In this document: positions 24,728 to 32,559 of the stretch, in pieces
How the letters are laid out: each line of letters opens with the position of its first letter
Numbering within the stretch: the first letter of the stretch is position 1
NCBI GenBank assembly: GCA_000802095.1
Contig: JUEB01000023.1
Coordinates: 1-64,000 of the forward strand
Length of the DNA stretch: 64,000 bases
Source: Peptococcaceae bacterium BICA1-7
GTDB lineage: Bacteria > Bacillota > Desulfotomaculia > Desulfotomaculales > Desulfocucumaceae
Direction: 5' to 3'
Notes under the pieces: model-generated
What the model saw: only the letters and a program-made list of their open reading frames with translations
Databases searched by the model: none
What the model was told of the DNA's origin: nothing
Made by a program: the position numbers and the translations under genes

Positions 24728-24749
24728 AAGCCCGGGTCACCCGGGCTTT
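24728..24749 (+). terminator. terminator of the small membrane protein gene
   Basis: AAGCCCGGGT and ACCCGGGCTT form a 10-bp palindromic stem with a T-rich tail (TTTGCTGCTTTC). It lies 45 bases past the stop codon. Confidence 0.65.
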
Positions 24750-24785
24750 GCTGCTTTCTATGAAGGACTAACAGGTAAAGATTAA

Positions 24786-25679
24786 TTACCCGTGAAATAG
24801 GCTTGGCTGAAAACAGTCTCCCCCGCCATTGCCATTGTATTTTCTCACATTTTTCATGTCGCAGGTCATTCCTCTGTCCTCACAGAGCTTCCCGAAAAAG
24901 GAGTATAATTCCCCGGCGCTTTTCACAGCACAGCTGTACAGTGAAGAGTATTCCTTTTCATATTTTCGGCGCAGGCCGGGAAAATGCAGGTCCAGCTTGC
25001 TGAAATAGTATTCCCTCTGCCTATCACGCAGCGACATGCCCAGCCATGGGATAATAAAACTGGCCCCTGAACTGTGAGACTGCCTGACAACTGCCTCGAT
25101 ATTTTCCTTTGTGTCCTCTATATACGGCAGTACCGGCATCATTAAAATGCCGGTATATACTCCCGCATCGGCCAGCTGCCTTAGAGCGTCAAGCCTTGCG
25201 GAAGGCCGGGGCGCACCCGGCTCTATTATGGCCGCAAGGCTGTCATCGGCTGTGGTCAAAGTAAAGGCCACCGATGCAAATACCCTGCTGATTGACCTTA
25301 TTAACTCAGCATCCCTTAAAATAAGGTCGCTCTTGGTAACTATATGGGCCGGGAAGCCGTAGTTTTCTATAACCTCCAGGGCTCTGCCGGTAAAATTGAG
25401 ATGCTTTTCCACTGGAGTGTACGGGTCGCTCATGGACCCGGTACCTATGGTGGCCACCTTCCTTTTTCCGGAAAGCTCTTTTTTCAGCAGAGCTATGGAG
25501 TTGACCTTGACCAATACATCTTCAAAATTCTCTATTCCGTAGCACTGACTCCTGGAGTCGCAATAAATGCAGCCATGCTGACAGCCTCTGTATATATTCA
25601 TGTTATATGTCACCCCAAACCAGCTGGCTGGGCTTTTCATCCTGGTCAGCAATGTCTTGGCGCTGATCTCCCTGATCAT
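24786..25679 (-). CDS. SPL-family radical SAM protein
   Basis: A 297-residue protein with the radical SAM cluster motif CQHGCIYCDSR preceded by NIYRGC, and VATIGTGSMSDPYTPVEK, HIVTKSDLILRDAELI and PGAPRPSARLDAL. This pattern is typical of the stand-alone radical SAM proteins related to spore photoproduct lyase (Rv2578c-like). The substrate is unknown. Its start overlaps the end of the DUF3795 gene by four bases, so the two are coupled and probably act together. Confidence 0.82.
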   Translation of the reverse strand: MIREISAKTLLTRMKSPASWFGVTYNMNIYRGCQHGCIYCDSRSQCYGIENFEDVLVKVNSIALLKKELSGKRKVATIGTGSMSDPYTPVEKHLNFTGRALEVIENYGFPAHIVTKSDLILRDAELIRSISRVFASVAFTLTTADDSLAAIIEPGAPRPSARLDALRQLADAGVYTGILMMPVLPYIEDTKENIEAVVRQSHSSGASFIIPWLGMSLRDRQREYYFSKLDLHFPGLRRKYEKEYSSLYSCAVKSAGELYSFFGKLCEDRGMTCDMKNVRKYNGNGGGDCFQPSLFHG

Positions 25680-26008
25680 TTCCTCATCTTTTCAAGCCTT
25701 TCCCTGGCCTCCGGGACATGCTTTAAAATTTCCTCCAATTTATCACAGACGAAAGAATCGCACTGCGCGCAGCTGTCATATTTCCTCTCGGTGCTGCAGG
25801 CCCTTATCTGACACATACCGCAATACCCGAATCTTACTTCCGACTTACAGCCGAGACAGTTTATTTGATTAACTTCTATATCCGCCCCAAACATCTTGCT
25901 CCACTCTCCGGCGGTCTCTTTCCTTAGTGCCTCGTCATTGTTGACAGTAGCCTTGTAGGCGTTGCAGTCACTGCACACCAGGCCGCAATAGGCCATCATT
26001 TTTTCCAT
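25676..26008 (-). CDS. DUF3795 cysteine-rich protein
   Basis: ATG at 26008 has AAGGAGG 9 bases upstream; a longer TTG start would contain that site. About 110 residues with the DUF3795 cysteine pattern: AYCGLVCSDCNAYKAT, INCLGCKSE, YCGMCQIRACS and SCAQCDSFVCDKLEEIL. It probably binds zinc or an iron-sulfur cluster. Function unknown. Confidence 0.82.
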   Translation of the reverse strand: MEKMMAYCGLVCSDCNAYKATVNNDEALRKETAGEWSKMFGADIEVNQINCLGCKSEVRFGYCGMCQIRACSTERKYDSCAQCDSFVCDKLEEILKHVPEARERLEKMRK

Positions 26009-26049
26009 TATTGAATCCTCCTTCAAAAACTATTTTAACTAATTATAAA

Positions 26050-26078
26050 CAAAAAACATGACACCTGTATGTCATGTT
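26050..26078 (-). terminator. terminator of the WYL regulator gene
   Basis: AACATGACA (26055-26063) and TGTCATGTT (26070-26078) form a 9-bp stem with a 6-nt loop. The minus strand continues TTTTTTGTTT, giving an intrinsic terminator just after the regulator's stop. Confidence 0.75.
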
Positions 26079-26085
26079 TATAGGG

Positions 26086-27024
26086 CTACTTATTATATAT
26101 TTCATTCATATATCTTACCTTTTCCCTTATTATCTCTCTCAAGTGTTGCGGCTCAAGCACCTCAACATATTCGCCGTAGCTTAAAATAATACCGTAAAGC
26201 CACTGATCTTCCGGGCAGCTGAAGCTTACCAGCAGATTCCCGCCACTATCCGTAAATATTTTTCCGGTGTCAAATCTTTCTTCCACAACAGCCTTCAACT
26301 CCGGAGGGAACCGTAATGTCACCCGGACAACACTGCTGTTGCCCATCCAGTCGCCTTCCCACGGGAAATCTTCAACACCGGTATCCCGCCTGACAAAGCT
26401 TATTTCTGTAACAGACAGGCCCTTCATGCGCGAAAGCCTGAAAAGCCTGTATCCGTTCCTTATCCGGCAAAAGCCGTAAAGATACCAGGTCTGCATCTTC
26501 AGCACCAGCGAAACAGGCTCAACTTCCCGTGTTGATTCCAGGCCCTTTGAGCAGGTGTATTCAAAAGAGACCAATATACTGTTCTCTATGGCACCCTTTA
26601 AAAGGGTTACTTTTTGCTTTTGTTCCTCACTGCCTCCCCAGGGTGTCAGGTCTATAATTATTTGACTGCTTTTCTCCCTGTATTCATTTATTTTAATGTC
26701 GGGTATCAGTCCCTTTATCTTTTCAATGGTGGCTGACAGCCTATGGTCGTCCAGGGTGGTACTGAGGCCCTTTAAGGCGCTCAGTATGGATACTATGTCA
26801 TGCTGGCAGAGCACATTTTTATCGATCCTGTAATTCTCGGCAATGCCCAGTCCCCCATTGGCCCCCTGGTAAGAGACAACAGGAATGCCCGCCTGGTTGA
26901 TGGCATCAATATCCCTGTAAATGGTCCTTGCAGACACATCAAATATTTTAGCCAGCTCCCCGGCCTGAATTCTCTTGCGGTTAACCAGCAGCATAACTAT
27001 TGACAAGAGTCTGTCCAACCTCAT
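26086..27024 (-). CDS. YafY-type transcriptional regulator (HTH_11 and WYL domains)
   Basis: A 312-residue protein. An N-terminal winged helix (AGELAKIFDVSARTIYRDI) is followed by NQAGIPVVSYQGANGGLGI. The WYL domain has its family motif as TWYLYGFCRIRNGYRLFRL, then a WCX-like C-terminal part (ALKAVVEERF, GIILSYGEYVEVLEP). WYL regulators sense small ligands, often nucleotides. It lies upstream of the DUF3795/radical SAM pair but is separated from it by a terminator. Confidence 0.88.
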   Translation of the reverse strand: MRLDRLLSIVMLLVNRKRIQAGELAKIFDVSARTIYRDIDAINQAGIPVVSYQGANGGLGIAENYRIDKNVLCQHDIVSILSALKGLSTTLDDHRLSATIEKIKGLIPDIKINEYREKSSQIIIDLTPWGGSEEQKQKVTLLKGAIENSILVSFEYTCSKGLESTREVEPVSLVLKMQTWYLYGFCRIRNGYRLFRLSRMKGLSVTEISFVRRDTGVEDFPWEGDWMGNSSVVRVTLRFPPELKAVVEERFDTGKIFTDSGGNLLVSFSCPEDQWLYGIILSYGEYVEVLEPQHLREIIREKVRYMNEIYNK

Positions 27025-27079
27025 GAAATCACACTTTCCACTGAAGACTGCCCTGAAAGTGATGCATGCCTTTTTTATA

Positions 27080-27260
27080 AACCACAGAGGCCACAGAGAT
27101 CACAGAGAAATTGCTCACAGGCACTACACACAGGTCTAAAGGTTAAAGTTAGGTTCGGCAATCCAGATTTCTGCCAGCCATTCTCTCTTTACTTAATAGC
27201 CCTTAGTATGCATTTAAGCAGGGCTAACACCTCTGTGTCCTCTGTGTGCTCTGTGGTTTA
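27080..27260. repeat. CACAGAG-type inverted-repeat element, copy 2
   Basis: The left end ACCACAGAGGCCACAGAG and the right end CTCTGTGCTCTGTGGTTTA region (27228-27260) are inverse copies, with about 120 bases between. The ends match those of copy 1 at 20377-20525. This is the only recognisable content of the 329-base gap between the WYL gene and proA. Confidence 0.6.
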
Positions 27261-27353
27261 AATATGACGTGCAAGGATGACTTGCCAAGAGTTATTTGAT
27301 CTCCTCTGTGGCGTTTACTATAAAGCACGGATGTCTTCTGTTCATTTATCGTA

Positions 27354-28643
27354 TTATAGAGGAAAGTCACTGTCTAATTTTTTATGCCTGAAGGTCCGTG
27401 AGCGGCTGGCATAGTCCTCCACCACCTGGCCGCTGCCGATCAGCTTGTATTTATAGATTAAAAGCCCCTCCAGACCCACCGGGCCTCTGGCGTGTAGTTT
27501 GCCGGTGCTTACCCCCACCTCTGCCCCGAAGCCGTAGCGAAAGCCGTCACTGAAGCGGGTGGAGCAGTTCCAGAAGACATTGCCCGAGTCCACATACTCC
27601 ATAAAGCGGGCCGCCTTTTCCCTGCTGGCGGTGACAATGCTGTCGGTATGGCCTGAGCCGTACTTATTGATATGGTCAATGGCCTCATCAACGCCGGAAA
27701 CCACCTTCACAGACAGCTTATAGTCCAGGTACTCGGTCTTCCAGTCTTCCTCCGAGGCCGGAGAGGAAGGTATGACCTCCCTTGTTTTGGAACAGCCTAT
27801 AATTTCCACCTGCTTTGTATCCAGCGCCTTTTTCAGCTCCGGCAGAAATTTAGGGGCTGCCTTTTCATTTACCAAAAGAGTCTCGGTGGCGTTGCACACC
27901 GCCACGTACTGCGTTTTGGAGTCCACAGCAATCTTCACAGCCATGGGGATGTCGGCATCCTCCTCCACATAGCAGTGGCATATCCCGTCGGCATGGCCCA
28001 TCACCGGGATCCTGGAATTGTCCATTATATAGCGCACAAAATCATTGGACCCCCGGGGGATAACCAGGTCTATATACTGGTCCATCTTTAGCATCTCGCT
28101 GACATCCGACCGGGTTTCCAGCAATGCTGCCCAATTGGGGGGAATACCCGCCTCCTCCGCCGCCCTGATGATGATCTCGGCCAGTATGCGGTTGGTCTGC
28201 CTGGCCTCGGACCCGCCTTTGAGCAATACCCCGTTGCCGCTTTTAAGGCAGAGGGTGGAAATCTGCACCAGGGCATCGGGGCGGGACTCAAAAATAACAC
28301 CTATTACCCCAATAGGGCAGGTTACCCTGTATAATTCCAGTCCCTCATCCAGCTCAGTGGCCAGCAGCGTTTTCCCCACCGGCTCGGGAAGCCCCATAAG
28401 GCTCTTTATGCCGTCAACCACATCGGCTATCCTGGCCTCGTCAAATTTAAGCCTTTTTAAGAGGGGAGCAGGAAGGTTCTCCTTTTCACTCCTAATTAAA
28501 TCCTCCCGGTTAGCCTCTATGATCTGTTCTTTTCTTTTCATTAAAGCTTCGGCAATTTCGGCCAGGGCCTTATTCTTCAGCTCTCCCCCGGCCCCGGCCA
28601 GCTTTATTGAGGCCTCCTTCACCCGGCGCGCCAGTTCATTCAT
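27354..28643 (-). CDS. proA: glutamate-5-semialdehyde dehydrogenase (gamma-glutamyl phosphate reductase)
   Basis: A 429-residue protein of normal length. Family motifs are CPIGVIGVIFESRPDALVQI, LKSGNGVLLKGGSEA, IPRGSNDFVRYIMDNSRIP, the catalytic-cysteine segment TQYVAVCNATETLL and the end FGAEVGVSTGKLHARGPVGL. It reduces gamma-glutamyl phosphate with NADPH in proline synthesis. The usual partner proB is not next to it; upstream is a HAD phosphatase gene. Confidence 0.95.
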   Translation of the reverse strand: MNELARRVKEASIKLAGAGGELKNKALAEIAEALMKRKEQIIEANREDLIRSEKENLPAPLLKRLKFDEARIADVVDGIKSLMGLPEPVGKTLLATELDEGLELYRVTCPIGVIGVIFESRPDALVQISTLCLKSGNGVLLKGGSEARQTNRILAEIIIRAAEEAGIPPNWAALLETRSDVSEMLKMDQYIDLVIPRGSNDFVRYIMDNSRIPVMGHADGICHCYVEEDADIPMAVKIAVDSKTQYVAVCNATETLLVNEKAAPKFLPELKKALDTKQVEIIGCSKTREVIPSSPASEEDWKTEYLDYKLSVKVVSGVDEAIDHINKYGSGHTDSIVTASREKAARFMEYVDSGNVFWNCSTRFSDGFRYGFGAEVGVSTGKLHARGPVGLEGLLIYKYKLIGSGQVVEDYASRSRTFRHKKLDSDFPL

Positions 28644-28740
28644 CGTATGATCACCCGCCTAAAAACTTTTTATAATATTCAAGTATACCTTGAAAAGCTT
28701 TTACTTTCCACCGGACGCCAAATCTTAAAAATAATGCTTC

Positions 28741-29379
28741 TTATATAGTTCCTGACAGCTCGTCAAAACAATGTATATATTTATCTGCTATACATTCTAT
28801 ATCCTTCTTTTCATGGGCTGAAAAGTAATCATATACCGCACACACCCTCATGCCCGCCCTCTTGGCCCCCTTTACCGCATGCAGGCAGTCCTCAAACACC
28901 ACACAGTCTTCTGGGCGGACCTTCATCTTATGGGCTGTCAGCAAAAAAATGTCAGGATATTGCTTGCCCCGGCCAACCTCTTCCACGGTTTCAACAGACT
29001 GAAACAGTGAGAGCAGCCTGTGCCTCTCCAATACCGCCAGGGCCAGCCGGCGGTAGGTTGCCGTGGCCAGCCCCAGCTTTATGCCCCTGCCGCTAAGGTT
29101 TAATATATATTCCCGGGCGCCTTTTTTTAAATCTATATTCTCAGAGTACTCTTTAAGGGCCATTTCATTCCACATGGCCACCAGTTGCTCCCGGGTGTCC
29201 TTGAAAGAAAACCTTTCAATGTAATACCCGGCCGCCTCCATAAAGCTCATGTTCTTTATTTCAAGGCTTATTTCCGGGCAGTGTATTCCCCTGGCGGCCA
29301 GAAAGTCACTGCCCAGCCTGTCCCAGACCCCCATGGAGTCTATTAAAGTGCCATCCAGGTCAAATATAGCCGCCTTCAT
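28741..29379 (-). CDS. HAD-superfamily phosphatase (beta-phosphoglucomutase-like)
   Basis: A 212-residue protein with all HAD motifs: nucleophile FDLDGTLIDSMGVW, motif II GLATATYRR, and motif III/IV PEDCVVFEDCLHAVKGAKRAGM. A helical cap sits between motifs I and II, as in the beta-phosphoglucomutase and phosphoglycolate phosphatase subfamily. The substrate cannot be told. It lies about 40 bases after thiD and may share its TPP-controlled transcript. Confidence 0.85.
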   Translation of the reverse strand: MKAAIFDLDGTLIDSMGVWDRLGSDFLAARGIHCPEISLEIKNMSFMEAAGYYIERFSFKDTREQLVAMWNEMALKEYSENIDLKKGAREYILNLSGRGIKLGLATATYRRLALAVLERHRLLSLFQSVETVEEVGRGKQYPDIFLLTAHKMKVRPEDCVVFEDCLHAVKGAKRAGMRVCAVYDYFSAHEKKDIECIADKYIHCFDELSGTI

Positions 29380-29420
29380 GATTTATCAGCATCCTTTACA
29401 TTAAATGATTATCGCAATAC

Positions 29421-30212
29421 CTATATTGTTTTGTCCCAGGTATCAAAAAAGTGGTTTACCGGGCCGGGCCCCTGCCCCACCTTAAAGGAGTGCCTGATGG
29501 CCCCGGTGATATACTCCTTGGCTTTGGTTACCGCCGGCAGCATGCCCAAACCCCTGGCCAGGTACGCCGCTATGGCCGAGGAAAGGGTACAGCCGGTGCC
29601 GTGGGTATTGTCGGTATCAATTCTTTCAGCCTCCAGCAGATGATAGCTGCCGTCATAAAAGACATCCACAGCCCTGCCGGAAAGGTGGCCTCCCTTAACC
29701 AGCACATTTTTTACTCCCATTTCAAAAAGAGCCCGGGCCGCCCTTTTCATAGCCTCAATATCCTTAATAGTAGTTTTAGTAAGAATCTCTGCCTCGGGTA
29801 TATTGGGCGTCACAATACCGGCCAGGGGTAGGAGTTTTTGGGTCAGCGCGCCTATAGCCCCGCTGCTGATCAGCATAAAGCCGGTGGAGGTGGTGATCAC
29901 CGGGTCCAGCACAACCTTTTCCACCCTGTACCGCCGCAGTATCTCCGCAACAAAGCCGATGCTCTCAGCCGATGACAGCATGCCTATTTTTACAGCATCG
30001 GCGCCAATATCAGACAGCACAGCCTCAAGCTGGCCTTTTACCATTTCCGGGTTTATGTCCTGCACCCCAAAAACCCCCAGTGAATTCTGGGCTGTTACAG
30101 CCGTTATAACAGTAGAGGCATACACCCCCAGCGCCGAGAAAGTCTTTAAGTCGGCCTGTATACCCGCCCCCGCCCCGGAATCAGACCCCGCAATAGTCAG
30201 TGCCCTGATCAA
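29421..30212 (-). CDS. thiD: hydroxymethylpyrimidine / phosphomethylpyrimidine kinase
   Basis: A 263-residue ribokinase-fold protein with ThiD markers: IAGSDSGAGAGIQADLKTF at the N-terminus, AVKIGMLSSAE, LDPVITTSTG, TPNIPEAEIL, LVKGGHLSGR and DTDNTHGTGCTLSSAIAAYLA with the catalytic GTGC anion hole. It makes HMP-pyrophosphate for thiamin synthesis. A TPP riboswitch precedes it, consistent with feedback by thiamin pyrophosphate. Confidence 0.95.
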   Translation of the reverse strand: MIRALTIAGSDSGAGAGIQADLKTFSALGVYASTVITAVTAQNSLGVFGVQDINPEMVKGQLEAVLSDIGADAVKIGMLSSAESIGFVAEILRRYRVEKVVLDPVITTSTGFMLISSGAIGALTQKLLPLAGIVTPNIPEAEILTKTTIKDIEAMKRAARALFEMGVKNVLVKGGHLSGRAVDVFYDGSYHLLEAERIDTDNTHGTGCTLSSAIAAYLARGLGMLPAVTKAKEYITGAIRHSFKVGQGPGPVNHFFDTWDKTI

Positions 30213-30232
30213 ATAATACTCCCCCTCATAAA

Positions 30233-30262
30233 ATAAAAAAGCCCACCTGACCAGTAAGCTTG
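30233..30262 (-). terminator. TPP riboswitch terminator
   Basis: On the minus strand AGCTTAC pairs (with G-U pairs) to GTGGGCT, followed by TTTTTTATTTT, just downstream of the aptamer and just upstream of thiD. It is the expression platform. Confidence 0.65.
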
Positions 30263-30272
30263 TATATGCACA

Positions 30273-30350
30273 TAGCTTCCCTACGGCGGTGCTAACCGCT
30301 TCAGGTTCAAAGGGTCGGGATAAAATCCCTCTCAGCCGTTACAGCCCCCC
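30273..30350 (-). ncRNA. TPP riboswitch (THI element)
   Basis: The minus strand contains the conserved CTGAGAGGGA (pyrimidine-sensor helix), then CCCTTTGAACCTGA and GCGGTTAGCACCGCCGTAGGGAAG. This is the standard TPP aptamer order. It controls thiD. Confidence 0.93.
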
Positions 30351-30452
30351 CAGCTTTTTCTATTAAATTTTACAGCTAAATTCTATCATTTTGCAGTGGC
30401 TATGTAAATGAATATTGATGGACAGCGCAATTATCATGCTCCCCATCTGGCA

Positions 30453-30881
30453 CTATGATCCGAAGACTATTTCCTTCAATTGCATAAGTTGTTTCACATT
30501 TTTTAAAGCTATATCACTATTTACTCTAATCATCAGCCACAATGTATCTTTTAACGGTATTGCAGTCTTTATCATGTTAAGTATTCCTGTCTCTATTTCA
30601 TCAGACATAGCTTCAAGCAGGGGGACCATGCTCAGTGGAATTACCACCATAATACTAAAACCTTCGGCCTCAGGGTACATTGTGCAAATCACCTGGCCGG
30701 ATTTCTGGTATTTCACATTCCAACCGGGTTTGGCGAAGTGTTTACCATATGTTATCTTTGGAGAAACTTTGAATTCTTGCTGGATAAAAGAATCCATATC
30801 CCGCCAAAGAATATCCTGGGTAAAATCCTGGTTATCAGTTGCTGCTATGCCCACATCAAGACTCATAAATATTTTCATCAC
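30453..30881 (-). CDS. DUF3788-like protein
   Basis: A soluble protein of up to 142 residues. The arrangement ILWRDMDSFIQQEF, KPGWNVKYQKSGQVICTMYP, FSIMVVIPLSMVPLLEAM and DTLWLMIRVNSD resembles DUF3788 proteins, a small family of unknown function. The start is uncertain: GTG at 30881, ATG at 30878 and ATG at 30866 are all near AAGGG. It stands alone, transcribed toward thiD. Confidence 0.65.
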   Translation of the reverse strand: MMKIFMSLDVGIAATDNQDFTQDILWRDMDSFIQQEFKVSPKITYGKHFAKPGWNVKYQKSGQVICTMYPEAEGFSIMVVIPLSMVPLLEAMSDEIETGILNMIKTAIPLKDTLWLMIRVNSDIALKNVKQLMQLKEIVFGS

Positions 30882-30942
30882 CCTTCTAATAATATCCAGG
30901 CGCCCGGCACCTTAGTTTTTTTAATATCTTTGAAGATAAGAT

Positions 30943-31296
30943 CTAAGCTATTATTCTGTTAATAAGACTATTGAACTTATTTCTATCCAACGGGCAGAGA
31001 AGATACCCATAAGCTCCGACCTCGTAAGCATCCAGTGCTAAATCCCGCTCACTGGAGACAAATACAATACTGACATCCTGATCCATTGCTTTTACCATCC
31101 GCCCAATATTAAGTCCTGGAATATCGCTGTTCCCAAGACGGATAAACATAATCTCCGGCCTTTCTCTTTCAACCCTTTCCAGAAAGCTGTCCGGATTTTT
31201 GATGACCGACACTTCCTTGATACTGGTGTTTTCGGACAGCCATGTCAGCATTTTGTCAAGCTCCGGGCCTCCTGTATCAAGTATGTAAACCTTTAT
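30943..31296 (-). CDS. degenerate response-regulator receiver (pseudo-receiver)
   Basis: From an ATG at 31251 the frame gives 102 residues, but the receiver-like homology runs further upstream (KVYILDTGGPELDKMLTWLS). That longer form lies right after GGAGGTGAGGTC and would need an ATA start at 31296. The fold follows CheY, but the phospho-acceptor aspartate position reads MFIRLGN and the conserved lysine of K-P reads LLCPLDR. It therefore cannot be phosphorylated in the usual way. It lies between the REC-SARP gene and the DUF3788-like gene. It may be a pseudogene or a phosphorylation-independent partner. Confidence 0.55.
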   Translation of the reverse strand: MKVYILDTGGPELDKMLTWLSENTSIKEVSVIKNPDSFLERVERERPEIMFIRLGNSDIPGLNIGRMVKAMDQDVSIVFVSSERDLALDAYEVGAYGYLLCPLDRNKFNSLINRIIA

Positions 31297-31390
31297 GACC
31301 TCACCTCCAGTAAAGTAAATCTATACAAGCCTTTTGCGTTATTATTATCTTACACATCACTTCTCCCAGAATTCTCCCATACCGGCAAAC

Positions 31391-31429
31391 AAAAAACCGT
31401 CCATCCAGCAATCGACAGATGTACGGTTT
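31391..31429 (-). terminator. terminator of the REC-SARP gene
   Basis: AAACCGT...CATC and GATG...ACGGTTT arms give a stem with one internal mismatch. The minus strand continues TTTTTTGTTTG. It lies 24 bases after the regulator's stop. Confidence 0.75.
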
Positions 31430-31452
31430 ATAAGTTCTGAAAGATTTCTATT

Positions 31453-32553
31453 CTATTTTATGGCACTGCAGATTCTTTGTATTTTTTCCTGAGGTTTTAT
31501 TCCAAGCTCTTCTTTCAATACTTTTTCGTATTCCATGAAATGCCTCACTGCTTTATTCTTATCGCCTGTAGTTCTGTATATATTCAACAGTAATTCGGTA
31601 ATACTTTCTTCATAAGGATCTCTTTTAAAGGCCTTGAGCAAGTGCTCCTCTGCCCTGTCAAATTGTTTCTTCTCAATATATGCTTTGGCAAGGCTTAATA
31701 TAGCTTCACTGTGTTGTTTTGAAAGTTGCTCCCGCTCAAGGTCTGCCCATGGCCAGTCGCTTCCTTCAAGGTATTCGCCTGTGTACAGCTCAGCTACAGC
31801 CTCAAAACCTTTTATTTGGGGATTATTTTTAACCACTGTAATATGCTCCCGGAAAAGCCATATATCCAAAGCCACCGCACCCAGTCTCAGGCAATAGTTA
31901 CCGCTGATACCGGCCAGTGACCTTTCGATACCGTATTCTTCAAGGGTCTTACGGATATAGTAAATACCGTTGTGAAGCTGGTGCACCGCTTTTTCTACCT
32001 CTATTTCAGGCCAGATATGATCAAGTATTTCATCCCTGGAAACCTCCTGTCCCTGATGATGGAGTAAAAAGGCGAAAAGCTCCTTTGTTTTTTCAGTGCG
32101 CCACTTTATAGGCTCCTCCCCTGCCCAGCCCACCTGAAACCTTCCAAAGCACTTTATGGCAAGATTTTTTTCCAAGCTCTGCCGGATAATGCCGTTCTTT
32201 TTGGTCACTCTCTGAAGGGTTTTTTCAAACCGATCTTTTGAGATGGGCTTTAATACATAGTCCAGCGCATGCAGCTCAAAAGCCTCTATGGCATATTGAT
32301 CATGGGCCGTGATAAAAATAATGTCTGTGTCGGGACAAAGGTCAAGTATTTTCGATGCTGCGTCAATTCCCTGTAACTGCGGCATATTAATATCAAGGAA
32401 AACCATTTGCGGGTTGATGCCCGCAATTTTTTTAATAGCCTCCAGGGGATTTGTAAACATGCCGGCTATTTCAATCATTGGGTAATCTTTAAGAAGGTGT
32501 TCAAGCCCTCTTAATGCCGGCCTTTCATCATCAATCAGCACCGCCCTGAGCAT
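31453..32553 (-). CDS. response regulator with SARP-type output (REC, winged helix, BTAD)
   Basis: The 366-residue protein has three parts. A normal receiver (1-120) carries the acidic pair in VLIDDERPAL, the acceptor aspartate in FLDINMPQLQG and the lysine in LKPISKDRF. An OmpR-like winged helix (about 135-230, CFGRFQVGWAGEEPIKWRTE) follows. The last part is a bacterial transcriptional activator TPR domain (to 366, with LYTGEYLEGSDWPWADLERE). This is the SARP arrangement with an N-terminal receiver. The kinase gene lies directly upstream with a six-base gap, so the two form a two-component system. Confidence 0.88.
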   Translation of the reverse strand: MLRAVLIDDERPALRGLEHLLKDYPMIEIAGMFTNPLEAIKKIAGINPQMVFLDINMPQLQGIDAASKILDLCPDTDIIFITAHDQYAIEAFELHALDYVLKPISKDRFEKTLQRVTKKNGIIRQSLEKNLAIKCFGRFQVGWAGEEPIKWRTEKTKELFAFLLHHQGQEVSRDEILDHIWPEIEVEKAVHQLHNGIYYIRKTLEEYGIERSLAGISGNYCLRLGAVALDIWLFREHITVVKNNPQIKGFEAVAELYTGEYLEGSDWPWADLEREQLSKQHSEAILSLAKAYIEKKQFDRAEEHLLKAFKRDPYEESITELLLNIYRTTGDKNKAVRHFMEYEKVLKEELGIKPQEKIQRICSAIK

Positions 32554-32559
32554 GAATAA

